Source of the DNA: Gammaproteobacteria bacterium
Lineage (GTDB): Bacteria > Pseudomonadota > Gammaproteobacteria > GCA-001735895
DNA: 48,889 nucleotides
Direction of reading: 5' to 3'
NCBI GenBank assembly: GCA_029862005.1
Contig: JAOTYD010000024.1
Span: 1 to 48,889, forward strand
The translations under genes and the position numbers were made by a program. The stretch's first letter is position 1. The number at the start of each line of letters is the position of its first letter. Of the stretch, positions 19,350 to 28,085 are shown piece by piece. The notes below the pieces were generated by a model. That model was given only the letters and a program-made list of their open reading frames with translations. It ran no database searches and was not told the origin of the DNA.

Positions 19350-20696
19350 ATGCTAGAAACTGAAAAAAGAGCCGCCTTTTCTCTTGCGCTGGTATACGCG
19401 TTGCGCATGCTCGGCCTGTTCATGATACTGCCGGTGTTCAGCCTGCATGCCCATGAATACAGCGGTGCTACGCCGGTGCTGATTGGTTTGGCAATCGGTA
19501 TCTATGGGCTCACACAGGGATTATTCCAGCTGCCGTTCGGCTTCCTGTCGGATCGATTCGGTCGTAAGGCTGTCATCGTAACCGGTTTACTGATTTTCTG
19601 CGCCGGCAGCATGCTGGCTGCCGAAGCCGATACCATTACACAGATCATCGCGGGTCGTGCGCTGCAGGGCCTGGGTGCGATCGCCGCCGCGGTGATGGCG
19701 CTCGCGGCCGACCTGACGCGCGAAGAAGTCCGCATCCGGATCATGGCGATTATCGGCATGTCGATCGGGGCAAGTTTCATGATATCGATGGTTATCGGCC
19801 CGGTGATCGCGGCCGAGTTTGGCCTGCGCCTGCTGTTCTGGATGACGGCCGGGCTCGCAATACTGGGTATCCTGGTCGTTGTATTCGTCACCCCGAAGCC
19901 ACCTGCCCAGAGTTTTCACCGTGATGCCCAGTTATCGATTCAGGATGTCGGTCAAATTATCGGCGATACCGAATTGCTTAAACTTGGATTTGGCGTTTTC
20001 GTGTTGCACCTGGTACTGGCGGCCACATTCGTCGTATTTCCACTGGTATTGCAGCAAAGCCTGTTGATCGAGGAAAGTTTGCACTGGCGAACTTATCTGC
20101 CGGTATTTGCGTTGTCGTTGGTTTTACTGCTGCCAATGGTTATTGTTGCCGAGAAATTCAGAAAGTCCCATACCGTGTTCCTGGTCGCGGTGTCGATGCT
20201 GGTGCTGGCCGAAGTGGGGCTGTCTTTGCTCGATGGCTATGCCACGGCATTTGTGATGCTGGTGCTGTTTTTCGGTGCGTTCAATTTTCTCGAGGCGATA
20301 CTGCCGGCGACCGTAACTCGAATCGCGCCGGCCGACATGAAAGGTACGGCAATGGGGCTGTTTTCCAGTGCTCAGTTTCTCGGCGCGTTTGCCGGCGGTT
20401 TACTCGGGGGGATTTTGCTGGCCGCGGGAGACTACGACACCACGTTTGCATGGCTTGCGGCCATTCTGTGCGGCTGGTTTCTGGTGGCCCTGACGATGAA
20501 AACGCCGCAATACCTGCAATCAAAGATCGTCTCGCTGAAGGCGCTCGGCCCGGACGAAATCAGTCGATTTGTCGAACGGGCGTCCAGCATCGAGGGCGTA
20601 CGCGAGGTATCGGTCTACGAGATCGACCGCGTGGCCTACCTCAAGGTCGACAAGGGCTTTGATGACAGCCAGCTACAGGCGCTAGTCACCAATTGA
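19350..20696 (+). CDS. MFS transporter of the YajR type with C-terminal YAM-like domain
   Basis: This is a 12-helix major facilitator protein with an extra C-terminal soluble domain. The 448-residue product has the MFS motif GFLSDRFGRKAV in the loop between helices 2 and 3 (about residues 63-75) and strongly hydrophobic segments up to about residue 385. The last 60 residues (ALGPDEISRFVERASSIEGVREVSVYEIDRVAYLKVDK) look like the ferredoxin-like domain of E. coli YajR (454 residues). The substrate is unknown. It sits between divergent uvrA and ssb, an order I recall from Pseudomonas, where an MFS gene also separates uvrA and ssb. Confidence 0.88.
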   Translation: MLETEKRAAFSLALVYALRMLGLFMILPVFSLHAHEYSGATPVLIGLAIGIYGLTQGLFQLPFGFLSDRFGRKAVIVTGLLIFCAGSMLAAEADTITQIIAGRALQGLGAIAAAVMALAADLTREEVRIRIMAIIGMSIGASFMISMVIGPVIAAEFGLRLLFWMTAGLAILGILVVVFVTPKPPAQSFHRDAQLSIQDVGQIIGDTELLKLGFGVFVLHLVLAATFVVFPLVLQQSLLIEESLHWRTYLPVFALSLVLLLPMVIVAEKFRKSHTVFLVAVSMLVLAEVGLSLLDGYATAFVMLVLFFGAFNFLEAILPATVTRIAPADMKGTAMGLFSSAQFLGAFAGGLLGGILLAAGDYDTTFAWLAAILCGWFLVALTMKTPQYLQSKIVSLKALGPDEISRFVERASSIEGVREVSVYEIDRVAYLKVDKGFDDSQLQALVTN

Positions 20697-20742
20697 AGCC
20701 TTCCTCGTAAAAACGGGCAATCTTTTAATCGGATCTCTTCCC

Positions 20743-20760
20743 GTCATCCCGCGGGATGAC
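20743..20760. repeat. Perfect 18-base palindrome of the GTCATCC family
   Basis: GTCATCCCG is followed directly by CGGGATGAC. It lies in the 207-base gap between the MFS gene and the ComEA-like gene. The GTCATCCCG arm matches the repeats at 617 and 22160-22230, so a minimal member of that repeat family is likelier than an operator. It could also act as a binding site. Confidence 0.6.
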
Positions 20761-20784
20761 ATTTGAAGTTTCATAAAAAAATAG

Positions 20785-20812
20785 TTGCAATTTAAAACTG
20801 AATACGTATTCT
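20785..20812 (+). promoter_or_regulatory. Promoter of the ComEA-like gene
   Basis: TTGCAA (20785-20790), a 16-base spacer and TATTCT (20807-20812). It lies downstream of the palindrome and about 90 bases before the ATG at 20904. The leader that follows contains two hairpins. Confidence 0.5.
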
Positions 20813-20816
20813 GTGT

Positions 20817-20858
20817 CCTACAGACTGACAGTCTGTAGGGGGCCTGGAGGATCCAGGC
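20817..20858 (+). other. Tandem hairpins in the leader of the ComEA-like gene
   Basis: CCTACAGACTG (20817-20827) and CAGTCTGTAGG (20829-20839) form an 11-base inverted repeat around one base. GCCTGG (20842-20847) then pairs with CCAGGC (20853-20858) over AGGAT. There is no T-run. An 8-codon reading frame (20875-20901) with AAGGA before it follows, and AAGGAG within it serves the next gene. Confidence 0.55.
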
Positions 20859-20903
20859 TAAGGAAAACGTTCAAATGGAACTGAATAGTTACAAGGAGTA
20901 ACC

Positions 20904-21164
20904 ATGAAAACCATCACTACACTCGCAGCGCTTGCTGCACTCGTCATCTCATCTGTCACTTCGGCCGCTCCGGTCAATATCAATACTGCCAGTGCCTCGG
21001 AAATTGCCGAAGCCCTGAACGGTGTTGGATTGAGCAAGGCGCAGGCCATCGTCGACTATCGCACGGCCTACGGGATGTTCAACCGTCCCGATGAAATCGT
21101 GTTTGTGCGCGGTATCGGTGAAGCGACTTATGAAGACAACAAGGACGATATTCTCGTCAAGTAA
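20904..21164 (+). CDS. Secreted ComEA-like helix-hairpin-helix protein
   Basis: The 86-residue product has a signal peptide (MKTITTLAALAALVISSVTSAA, cleavage after about residue 22) and then one ComEA-type helix-hairpin-helix DNA-binding domain (VNINTASASEIAEALNGVGLSKAQAIVDYRTAYGMF), ending at VRGIGEATYEDNKDDILVK. In competent bacteria such periplasmic proteins bind incoming DNA and help its uptake. The small stand-alone form is common in gammaproteobacteria. AAGGAG precedes the ATG by 5 bases. Its neighbours, two ssb genes and uvrA, also act on DNA. Whether this strain is competent cannot be told from the window. Confidence 0.88.
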   Translation: MKTITTLAALAALVISSVTSAAPVNINTASASEIAEALNGVGLSKAQAIVDYRTAYGMFNRPDEIVFVRGIGEATYEDNKDDILVK

Positions 21165-21241
21165 CTAGCATGCAGGGATGAATGTTCGGCAGGGACGCCG
21201 ATTCTGAATGCAAAACTCAAATCATTGCAGGGAGCAAAAAC

Positions 21242-21601
21242 ATGGGCAGGGGCATCAACAAGGCCGTCATCGTCGGCACGCTGGGAAAAGACCCGGAAAT
21301 CAGGTACGCGGCGAACGGTAATGCCGTGGTTAATATCAGCGTTGCGACCAACGAGTCCTGGAAGGACCGTGAAACCGGTGAAACGCAGGAGCGTACCGAG
21401 TGGCATCGCATCGTTATCTTCGGCAGACTCGGCGAGATCGCGTCACAGTATTTAAAAAAGGGCTCGCAAGCCTATTTCGAAGGCAGACTCAAAACCAACA
21501 AGTGGCAGGACCAAAGCGGTAACTATCGATACACCACCGAGATCATTGCCAACGAAATGGAAATGCTGGGCCGGCGTGTCGATGCCGGGCAGGGGGTTTA
21601 A
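21242..21601 (+). CDS. Single-stranded DNA-binding protein paralogue without acidic tail
   Basis: The 119-residue product is an OB-fold SSB (residues about 1-106) with the usual [52 protein letters not shown] and [25 protein letters not shown]. It stops after [10 protein letters not shown], so the glycine-rich linker and the acidic C-terminal tip that recruit repair and replication proteins are absent. I use the ATG at 21242, with GCAGGGAGC upstream. The frame is open 60 bases earlier, but those residues do not fit the family. The next gene is a full SSB with long identical DNA stretches, pointing to tandem duplication. It might bind transforming DNA or modulate the main SSB. Confidence 0.88.
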   Translation: MGRGINKAVIVGTLGKDPEIRYAANGNAVVNISVATNESWKDRETGETQERTEWHRIVIFGRLGEIASQYLKKGSQAYFEGRLKTNKWQDQSGNYRYTTEIIANEMEMLGRRVDAGQGV

Positions 21602-21688
21602 GCGAAATTCCAACTCGCATATTACGTGGGGTGCAAGTAAAATACGCGGTTTCGTAGCGGACTCATTACTTTACTATCGGAGCGTGGT

Positions 21689-22135
21689 ATGGCCAGAGGT
21701 GTAAACAAAGCAATTATCGTCGGAACATTGGGTCAGGATCCCGAGATCAGGTATACCGCAAACGGCAGCGCCGTGGCCAATATCAGCGTTGCGACCAACG
21801 AGTCCTGGAAAGACAAGGCTACCGGTGAAGCCCAGGAGCGCACCGAGTGGCACCGTATTGTGATGTTCGGCAAACTCGCCGAAATTGCCCAGCAGTATTT
21901 AAAGAAGGGCTCCCAGGCGTACTTTGAAGGGCGCATCCAGACACGCAAATGGCAGGACCAGAGTGGTAATGACCGCTACAGCACCGAAATTGTCGCCAAC
22001 GAAATGCAGATGCTGGGCGGTCGCGCCGGCGCAGGCGGTGGTGCACCGATGGAATCTGGCGGCCAATCTCAGTCCAGGCCGGCACCAGCGGAAACCGCAC
22101 CGATGGATGACGGTTTCGACGATATCCCTTTCTAG
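21689..22135 (+). CDS. ssb: Single-stranded DNA-binding protein, full length
   Basis: SSB coats single-stranded DNA in replication and repair. The 148-residue product has the OB fold (1-106), a Gly/Gln/Pro-rich linker (about 107-135) and the acidic tip [10 protein letters not shown] that binds partner proteins. TATCGGAGCG precedes the ATG. A possible -10, TAAAAT (21638-21643), has no good -35. It sits downstream of the MFS gene as in Pseudomonas, so this is likely the ancestral housekeeping copy, and the gene at 21242 the extra one. Confidence 0.95.
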   Translation: MARGVNKAIIVGTLGQDPEIRYTANGSAVANISVATNESWKDKATGEAQERTEWHRIVMFGKLAEIAQQYLKKGSQAYFEGRIQTRKWQDQSGNDRYSTEIVANEMQMLGGRAGAGGGAPMESGGQSQSRPAPAETAPMDDGFDDIPF

Positions 22136-22159
22136 AGGTTAGGTTTTCCAATGTTACCT

Positions 22160-22230
22160 GTCATCCCTCGACCAGGGAATGCCATCCCACACATCGGGAA
22201 TGTCATCCTGCGGCTTGACCGCGGGATCCA
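22160..22230. repeat. Three tandem degenerate GTCATCC hairpin repeats
   Basis: Unit 1 starts GTCATCCCT at 22160 and pairs TCCCT with AGGGA. Unit 2 starts GCCATCCC at 22181 and pairs TCCC with GGGA. Unit 3 starts GTCATCCTGCGG at 22202 and forms a 9-bp stem, 22205-22213 with 22219-22227. Units end in GGGAAT or GGGATCC. They fill the gap between ssb and the DHH gene and match the repeats at 617 and 20743. Confidence 0.7.
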
Positions 22231-22252
22231 TCATTAGCGAAGTTAATCCCGA

Positions 22253-23218
22253 TTGGCCTGTTACGACGTATTCAACGGCGATGCCGACGGTATCTGCGCA
22301 CTGCAGCAGCTCAGGCTGAAATCCCCGCGCGAAGCAACCCTGGTCAGCGGTCTGAAGCGTGATATCAGCCTGCTGCTGCAGGTCGACGCCGTGTCCGGCG
22401 ATGAAATCACCGTGCTCGATGTGTCGCTCGATAAAAACCGCGATGCACTGGTTGACCTGCTCGCCAGGGGTGTGAAGGTATTCTATGCCGATCACCACTT
22501 TGCGGGCGACATTCCCGACAGCAATTTACTCGATTGTCATATCGACGTTGCCGCGGACACCTGTACCAGCTTGATCATAAATAAACTGCTGGGTAACGCG
22601 CAGGCGAGATGGGCGGTGGTTGGTGCATACGGCGATAATTTCGATCAAGCGGCCCACGAGCTTGGCGCCTCGCTCGGTTTAAGCGAGGACGATCAGGCAG
22701 AATTTCAGCAACTGGGGATCTGCCTTAACTACAACGGCTACGGATTTGAACTTGAGGATCTGCTGTTTCATCCGGTGGATCTTTTTGGGCTTGTGCATCC
22801 GTTCGCCGATCCGGCTGATTTTATCGCCGACGAACCGGCCTATGGCGACCTGTTGGCCCAGTACCAAGATGACATGTCGCGCGCACAGAATGCGTACGCG
22901 GAGTCCGAATCACCTTCAGGGGCCATTTACCTGTTGCCGAACGAGGGCTGGGCGCGGCGCATTGTCGGGGTCATGGGTAACCAGCTGGCAAAACAGTATC
23001 CCGAACGCGCGCATGCGCTGCTGGTCGATATGGGTGACGGACATCACAGAGTTAGCGTGCGAGCTCCCTATAATCGCAAGGATGGCGCCGATGAGCTGTG
23101 TCGGCAGTTTCCATCGGGCGGTGGACGCAAGGCGGCGGCAGGGATCAATGCCCTGGCAGAGGACTTATTGGCACAGTTTATCGACAGGTTTAATTCACAG
23201 TTTGGTGATGCGGCATGA
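22253..23218 (+). CDS. DHH/DHHA1 family phosphoesterase
   Basis: DHH proteins hydrolyse phosphodiesters such as short oligonucleotides, cyclic dinucleotides or single-stranded DNA ends. The 321-residue product has the N-terminal metal motif NGDADG (8-13), DHH at 80-82 and a C-terminal DHHA1 motif [11 protein letters not shown] near 290-300. The substrate is unclear. The only possible start is TTG at 22253. An in-frame stop lies at 22244-22246 and no Shine-Dalgarno is visible. The repeat array ends only 22 bases before it, so the original start may have been altered. The 3' end overlaps cysC as ATGA. Confidence 0.85.
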   Translation: MACYDVFNGDADGICALQQLRLKSPREATLVSGLKRDISLLLQVDAVSGDEITVLDVSLDKNRDALVDLLARGVKVFYADHHFAGDIPDSNLLDCHIDVAADTCTSLIINKLLGNAQARWAVVGAYGDNFDQAAHELGASLGLSEDDQAEFQQLGICLNYNGYGFELEDLLFHPVDLFGLVHPFADPADFIADEPAYGDLLAQYQDDMSRAQNAYAESESPSGAIYLLPNEGWARRIVGVMGNQLAKQYPERAHALLVDMGDGHHRVSVRAPYNRKDGADELCRQFPSGGGRKAAAGINALAEDLLAQFIDRFNSQFGDAA

Positions 23219-23817
23219 TTGAGCATGAGAAAAGCAGCAACGTGGTCTGGCACAACGCGACCGTAACCCGGGATCGTCGTGAATCCTTGAACGGGCACCG
23301 CGGTGGCCTGTTCTGGTTTACCGGATTGTCGGGAGCGGGCAAGTCCACCCTGGCGCACTCGGTCGAGGAAATGCTCTACCAGAAGGGGTACCGCACTTTT
23401 GTGCTCGACGGCGATAACGTGCGCCACGGACTGTGCGCCGACCTTGCGTTTTCGGATGATGATCGCAAAGAGAATATTCGCCGCATCGGGCACATGTCGA
23501 TGCTGTATGTAGAGGCCGGGATAATCGTGTTGACCGCCTTTATTTCGCCGTTCCGGGCTGACCGGGATAATGTGCGTAAGATTGGTGGCTCCGATTTCCA
23601 CGAAATTTACTGCAAATGCAGTCTCGAAGTGTGCGAGGATCGCGACGTCAAGGGGCTTTACAAACGCGCCCGGGCCGGGGAGATTCCCGATTTTACCGGC
23701 ATCAGTTCACCGTATGAAGAACCCGAGTTTGCGAACCTGACGATCGATACCGAGGCTCATCTCGAGGCATGTACTAACCAGGTTTTTGACTATATTTCGG
23801 AGTCGGTAAAGGTATGA
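23215..23817 (+). CDS. cysC: Adenylylsulfate (APS) kinase
   Basis: CysC phosphorylates APS to PAPS, the sulfate donor for sulfotransferases and for assimilatory reduction. The 200-residue product has the Walker [10 protein letters not shown] at 37-45, the [27 protein letters not shown] segment near 65-92, and [14 protein letters not shown]. It lacks a fused ATP sulfurylase domain. It overlaps the DHH gene at its start and the sugar dehydrogenase at its end (ATGA at both). Its place at the edge of a polysaccharide locus would fit sulfation of a glycan, but no sulfotransferase is visible in the window. Confidence 0.93.
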   Translation: MIEHEKSSNVVWHNATVTRDRRESLNGHRGGLFWFTGLSGAGKSTLAHSVEEMLYQKGYRTFVLDGDNVRHGLCADLAFSDDDRKENIRRIGHMSMLYVEAGIIVLTAFISPFRADRDNVRKIGGSDFHEIYCKCSLEVCEDRDVKGLYKRARAGEIPDFTGISSPYEEPEFANLTIDTEAHLEACTNQVFDYISESVKV

Positions 23818-25205
23818 GTTTGTTAGACAGGAAAGTTGCAGTTGTGGGCCTGGGTTACGTCGGTTTGCCGTTAGCCGCGCTTTGCGCAAAAAAAGGCTAC
23901 CCGGTGGTGGGTCTCGATGCTAATCAGGAAACTGTGGCGTCGCTTGAAAAAGGAAAATGTCATATCAGGGATGACGCGGTCGAGACATTGTTGGCAGATG
24001 CGTTAGCCTCAAATAATTTTCAGGCCACCAGTGATACTGAATCAATTGCCGATTGCAGTATTTACCTGATCTGCGTGCCGACACCCGTTGACGCGAACAA
24101 TGAACCGGACTTAAGGCCTCTCGAGAGCGCCTGCCGTACTGTCGCTCCCCATCTTGCCAGGAATGATCTCGTTGTCGTCGAATCAACCGTTTTTCCCGGC
24201 ACTTGTGAACAGGTGGTCGCGCCCTTGCTCGAAGATATCTCGGGTTTGAATACGGAGGATGGCTTATACCTGGCGCATTGCCCGGAGCGGGTGAATCCCG
24301 GTGATGCTTTCTGGACATCAGAAAATATTCCGCGCGTTGTCGGCGCGAGCTCCGCTGCCGGCGTTGATCTGGCAGCGGAGTTTTACGCTTCGATACTGGG
24401 CGGAACGATTCTGGATGTCAGGGAAGTCAAAAAGAGTCTGGGTCCCAAGTTCAGTGAAACCCCCGCCGGACTTCATGTCGCTCAGGTACCCCTGGGGAGC
24501 GTTACCAAGATGCGCTCGATTCGAGATGCCGAAGCAGTCAAGGCGATGGAGAATACGGTACGCGATGTCAACATAGCCTTCGTCAATGAGTTAGCCAAGA
24601 TCAGTGATGTACTCGAGCTCGATGTTGTCGATATTATCGACGGTATGGCCACCAAACCTTTTGGCAAGGGTCCGTTTTATCCGGGCGTCGGTGTCGGTGG
24701 GCATTGTATTGCCGTTGACCCCGAATGGTTGAAGGCGGCATCTAGAAAGGCAGGATATATGCCTGAAATGATCCAGCTGGCACGCATGACCAATAACGGT
24801 ATGCCTGCCTATACAGTGTCGGTACTTCAGGATTTGCTGAATGAGAAAGGTTACCCGATAAAGGGAACCCGAATCGCAGTGCTTGGTGTTGCCTACAAAC
24901 GCAATGTCGACGACCCGCGGGAATCACCTTTTTACAAGTTGCGGGAAATTCTGCAAAAGAAGGGCGCAATACTGAACATTTTTGACAGTTGGGTTACTAG
25001 CGAGAATACCGTGCAGTCGCTCGACGATTGCATCGATCAGGCTAAGGCAATTGTTATTGTTACCGAACATTCGGAAGTAATAGAGAAATTGACCAATTTA
25101 GATTTTTCCAAAGTTAGTGCAGAAATCATTGTTGATGGCAGAAATTGCCTCGATGGTGAGGAGATTAAGAGTCAAAATGTACTTTATCGGGGAATCGGGC
25201 GCTGA
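23814..25205 (+). CDS. UDP-sugar 6-dehydrogenase (UDP-GlcNAc/ManNAc or UDP-glucose type)
   Basis: The enzyme oxidises C6 of a UDP-hexose to the uronic acid with NAD. The 463-residue product has the Rossmann motif GLGYVG (12-17), the glutamate region [11 protein letters not shown] (120-129), and the catalytic cysteine in [13 protein letters not shown] (Cys298). It is closest in pattern to the WecC/WbpA branch. Residues about 201-236 ([26 protein letters not shown]...) look like an insertion before the dimerisation helix. It overlaps cysC by 4 bases. The product would supply a uronic acid for the polysaccharide. UDP-N-acetylhexosamine is the likelier substrate, but not proven. Confidence 0.88.
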   Translation: MSLLDRKVAVVGLGYVGLPLAALCAKKGYPVVGLDANQETVASLEKGKCHIRDDAVETLLADALASNNFQATSDTESIADCSIYLICVPTPVDANNEPDLRPLESACRTVAPHLARNDLVVVESTVFPGTCEQVVAPLLEDISGLNTEDGLYLAHCPERVNPGDAFWTSENIPRVVGASSAAGVDLAAEFYASILGGTILDVREVKKSLGPKFSETPAGLHVAQVPLGSVTKMRSIRDAEAVKAMENTVRDVNIAFVNELAKISDVLELDVVDIIDGMATKPFGKGPFYPGVGVGGHCIAVDPEWLKAASRKAGYMPEMIQLARMTNNGMPAYTVSVLQDLLNEKGYPIKGTRIAVLGVAYKRNVDDPRESPFYKLREILQKKGAILNIFDSWVTSENTVQSLDDCIDQAKAIVIVTEHSEVIEKLTNLDFSKVSAEIIVDGRNCLDGEEIKSQNVLYRGIGR

Positions 25206-25219
25206 CGCTTGGCGTTAGC
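25201..25219 (+). other. Hairpin overlapping the sugar dehydrogenase stop codon, with ops-like core
   Basis: GCTGACGC (25201-25208) pairs with GCGTTAGC (25212-25219), with one G-U pair, over a 3-base loop. The TGA stop (25203-25205) lies in the left arm. No T-run follows. The right arm in GGCGTTAGCT resembles the ops element core GGCGGTAGCG with two mismatches. It stands at the entry of the polysaccharide genes, so a pausing or antitermination role is possible but speculative. Confidence 0.4.
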
Positions 25220-25249
25220 TGGTAAAAACGAGTAAGTCGAAGGGTAGTT

Positions 25250-26335
25250 ATGAATAAAAAAGCCTTAATCACCGGGGTGACTGGGCAGGATGGCGCCTAT
25301 CTGGCAGAGCTGTTACTTGACAAGGGTTATGAAGTTCATGGAATGAAAAGACGCAGTTCAATGTTTAATACGGCGCGTATTGATCATTTATTTCATGATA
25401 TTCATGAGAAAGGGAAACCGTTTTATTTGCATCACGGCGATATGACGGACTCTTCAAGTCTTACGCATATCATTCAAAAAGTCAGGCCGGATGAGATTTA
25501 CAATTTGGCGGCACAGAGCCATGTAGCCGTTTCGTTTGAAGAACCCGAATATACTGCTAATTCCGATGCGCTCGGGACTCTTAGGATATTGGAAGCAATT
25601 CGGATATTAGGACTAGAACAAGAAACGAAATTCTACCAGGCGTCTACCTCCGAACTATATGGCCTGGTACAAGAGACCCCTCAGAAAGAAACCACAGCTT
25701 TTTATCCTCGCAGTCCATATGGAGTTGCTAAGCTTTATTCATACTGGATTACGGTTAATTACCGTGAAGCCTATGGTATGTATGCATGCAATGGCATTCT
25801 TTTTAATCATGAGTCCCCAATAAGGGGAGAAACCTTCGTCACCCGAAAAATTACTCGCGCATTGGCACGTATAAAGCTAGGTCTGCAGGAATGTCTTTAC
25901 CTCGGAAACCTTGATGCTAAACGAGACTGGGGGCATGCCAGAGATTACGTAGAAGTGCAGTGGCTTATGCTGCAACAGGATGAGCCGGATGATTTCGTTA
26001 TCGCGACCGGGAAACAGTTCAGCGTTCGTGACTTTGTTAATGCTGCGGCCGAAGAATTGAGTATCAGCATAACTTGGAAAGGCGAGGGTGCGGAAGAACA
26101 GGGTTTCGATGCAGATGGCAAATGTATTGTTGCCGTCGATCCGCGTTACTTTCGGCCAACCGAGGTGGATAGTTTGCTCGGTGACGCCAGTAAGGCCAGG
26201 GAAAAACTGGGGTGGGTACCGAAGACAACCTTCGCGGAGCTTGTTGCCGAAATGGTTCGTGATGACTTCAAAGCTGCCGAGCGTGACGAGCTGGTAAAAG
26301 ATCACGGATATAAAGCACTGAATTGTTTCGAATGA
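25250..26335 (+). CDS. gmd: GDP-mannose 4,6-dehydratase
   Basis: Gmd converts GDP-D-mannose to GDP-4-keto-6-deoxy-D-mannose. The 361-residue product is an extended SDR with [29 protein letters not shown] at the N-terminus, the catalytic segment [16 protein letters not shown], and YxxxK in [25 protein letters not shown] is diagnostic for Gmd. It follows the dehydrogenase by 44 bases and overlaps fcl as ATGA. Its substrate could come from the phosphomannomutase at 14999-16354. A mannose-1-P guanylyltransferase is not in the window. Confidence 0.95.
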   Translation: MNKKALITGVTGQDGAYLAELLLDKGYEVHGMKRRSSMFNTARIDHLFHDIHEKGKPFYLHHGDMTDSSSLTHIIQKVRPDEIYNLAAQSHVAVSFEEPEYTANSDALGTLRILEAIRILGLEQETKFYQASTSELYGLVQETPQKETTAFYPRSPYGVAKLYSYWITVNYREAYGMYACNGILFNHESPIRGETFVTRKITRALARIKLGLQECLYLGNLDAKRDWGHARDYVEVQWLMLQQDEPDDFVIATGKQFSVRDFVNAAAEELSISITWKGEGAEEQGFDADGKCIVAVDPRYFRPTEVDSLLGDASKAREKLGWVPKTTFAELVAEMVRDDFKAAERDELVKDHGYKALNCFE

Positions 26336-27315
26336 CCTCGCAGAACTCGAAAATATTCGTAGCTGGTCACAACGGCATGGTGGGTTCAGCAATTGTCCGT
26401 GTACTTCAGGCAGGAGGGAACTCAGAGATTGTTACGCGAACCCGTGAAGACCTTGATTTAACCAATCAGAAAGATGTACGATCATTTTTCGAAGCCGAAC
26501 GCCCGCAACAAGTCTATCTTGCAGCCGCCAAGGTGGGTGGGATTCATGCAAACAATACCTTTCCGGCTGAATTTATTTACAATAATTTGATAATAGAGGC
26601 CATTGTGATCCACGAAGCCTGGCAAGCAGGTGTGCAAAAGTTTCTGTTCCTGGGATCCAGTTGCATCTATCCGAGACTCGCTCCCCAACCGATGCCCGAG
26701 GAAGCCCTGCTTACGGGGCCACTGGAGTCTACTAACGAACCTTATGCTATAGCAAAGATCGCCGGGATCAAACTATGCGAATCCTATAACCGGCAATATG
26801 GCACCGATTACCGCAGTGTGATGCCAACAAACTTGTACGGTCGTGGTGATAATTATCACCCAGAAAATAGCCATGTCATTCCGGCGCTTATCAGGCGTTT
26901 CCATGAAGCGAAGATAACAAATAAGGACAAGGTCATTATCTGGGGTACGGGTTCGCCTAGAAGAGAATTTCTTCATGTGGATGATATGGCAGAGGCTAGT
27001 GTACATGTAATGGAGTTGGAGAAAACGAAATACGACACCCACACCAGCCCGATGCAGAGTCATATCAATGTAGGTTCAGGCGAGGACGTTACTATCAGGG
27101 AATTGGCCGAAATAATCGGCGGGATTATCGGATACACCGGCAGGATCGAGTTTGATTCAAGTCAACCCGACGGAGCACCGCGGAAATTACTGCAAAGCGA
27201 ACGTATTTCTTTGCTAGGGTGGACCCCCCGGATTTCACTGCTAGAAGGGCTTAAGTCGACTTATCTCAGTTTTCTATCCGAAATCAAGCAACCAGAAACG
27301 ACAGGTGAAAACTAA
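26332..27315 (+). CDS. fcl: GDP-L-fucose synthase
   Basis: Fcl epimerises C3 and C5 of GDP-4-keto-6-deoxymannose and reduces C4, giving GDP-L-fucose. The 327-residue product starts [23 protein letters not shown], the SDR nucleotide fold. It has [26 protein letters not shown] and the catalytic YAIAKIAG, then [30 protein letters not shown], all typical of Fcl/WcaG. The ATG at 26332 overlaps the gmd stop as ATGA, and the stop overlaps rfbF as TAATG. L-fucose is therefore an expected component of the glycan. Confidence 0.95.
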   Translation: MTSQNSKIFVAGHNGMVGSAIVRVLQAGGNSEIVTRTREDLDLTNQKDVRSFFEAERPQQVYLAAAKVGGIHANNTFPAEFIYNNLIIEAIVIHEAWQAGVQKFLFLGSSCIYPRLAPQPMPEEALLTGPLESTNEPYAIAKIAGIKLCESYNRQYGTDYRSVMPTNLYGRGDNYHPENSHVIPALIRRFHEAKITNKDKVIIWGTGSPRREFLHVDDMAEASVHVMELEKTKYDTHTSPMQSHINVGSGEDVTIRELAEIIGGIIGYTGRIEFDSSQPDGAPRKLLQSERISLLGWTPRISLLEGLKSTYLSFLSEIKQPETTGEN

Positions 27316-28085
27316 TGAAGGTAGTTATTCTCGCTGGCGGGCTTGGGACAAGAATTTCTGAGGAATCTCACCTCAAGCCCAAGCCAATGATTGAAGTCGG
27401 GGGAAAGCCGATCTTGTGGCACATAATGAAAAGTTATTCTCACTTTGGGATTAATGAATTTGTAATTTGCCTAGGCTATAAGGGTTATGTGATAAAGGAA
27501 TATTTTGCCAATTACTTTCTACATATGTCGGATGTGACATTCGACATGCAGCATAACAGTATGGAGGTACATCAGAGAAATGTTGAACCCTGGCGAATTA
27601 CACTTGTAGATACCGGTGAAAACACTCTTACAGGAGGTCGCCTAAAGAGAGTGGGAGAATACATAGGTACAGAATCATTCTGTTTTACCTATGGAGATGG
27701 TTTATCAGATATTGATATAGGTGCACTGATCCAGTTTCATAAAAATCATGGAAGCAAAGCGACTGTGACTGCAATCCAACCTCCGGGTCGATATGGTGCT
27801 CTAAATTTGGATGGATCTGTTGTCTCCAGTTTCCAGGAAAAACCCGCTGGTGATGGTGCCTGGATAAACGGTGGTTTTTTTGTGCTCGAACCATCTGTCT
27901 TAAGGTTAATTGAAGGGGACCAGACCAGTTGGGAAGCCACGCCGCTAATGAAGTTGGCTTCCGAGGGGGAGCTTCAAGCTTACCAACATAAGGGATTTTG
28001 GCATGCTATGGATACCTTGCGTGATAAGAATCATCTAGAAGATCTCTGGATTACGAACAATGCCCCTTGGAAGGTTTGGGTTTGA
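27315..28085 (+). CDS. rfbF: Glucose-1-phosphate cytidylyltransferase
   Basis: The enzyme makes CDP-glucose from CTP and glucose-1-P, the entry to CDP-deoxysugars. The 256-residue product has the nucleotidyltransferase signature LAGGLGTRISEESHLKPKPMIEVGGKPILWHIMK, in which the TRxxEE and KPKPM pattern is typical of RfbF/DdhA. It also has FTYGDGLSDIDI and GGFFVLEP. The family length is 257. It shares one base with the fcl stop and overlaps the next gene. It opens the CDP-sugar cassette that runs to 32690. Confidence 0.95.
   Translation: MKVVILAGGLGTRISEESHLKPKPMIEVGGKPILWHIMKSYSHFGINEFVICLGYKGYVIKEYFANYFLHMSDVTFDMQHNSMEVHQRNVEPWRITLVDTGENTLTGGRLKRVGEYIGTESFCFTYGDGLSDIDIGALIQFHKNHGSKATVTAIQPPGRYGALNLDGSVVSSFQEKPAGDGAWINGGFFVLEPSVLRLIEGDQTSWEATPLMKLASEGELQAYQHKGFWHAMDTLRDKNHLEDLWITNNAPWKVWV

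Noticed and set aside
25206-25249. Full JUMPstart sequence before gmd
   Set aside because: Only a partial ops-like core is present and the long conserved JUMPstart context is missing.
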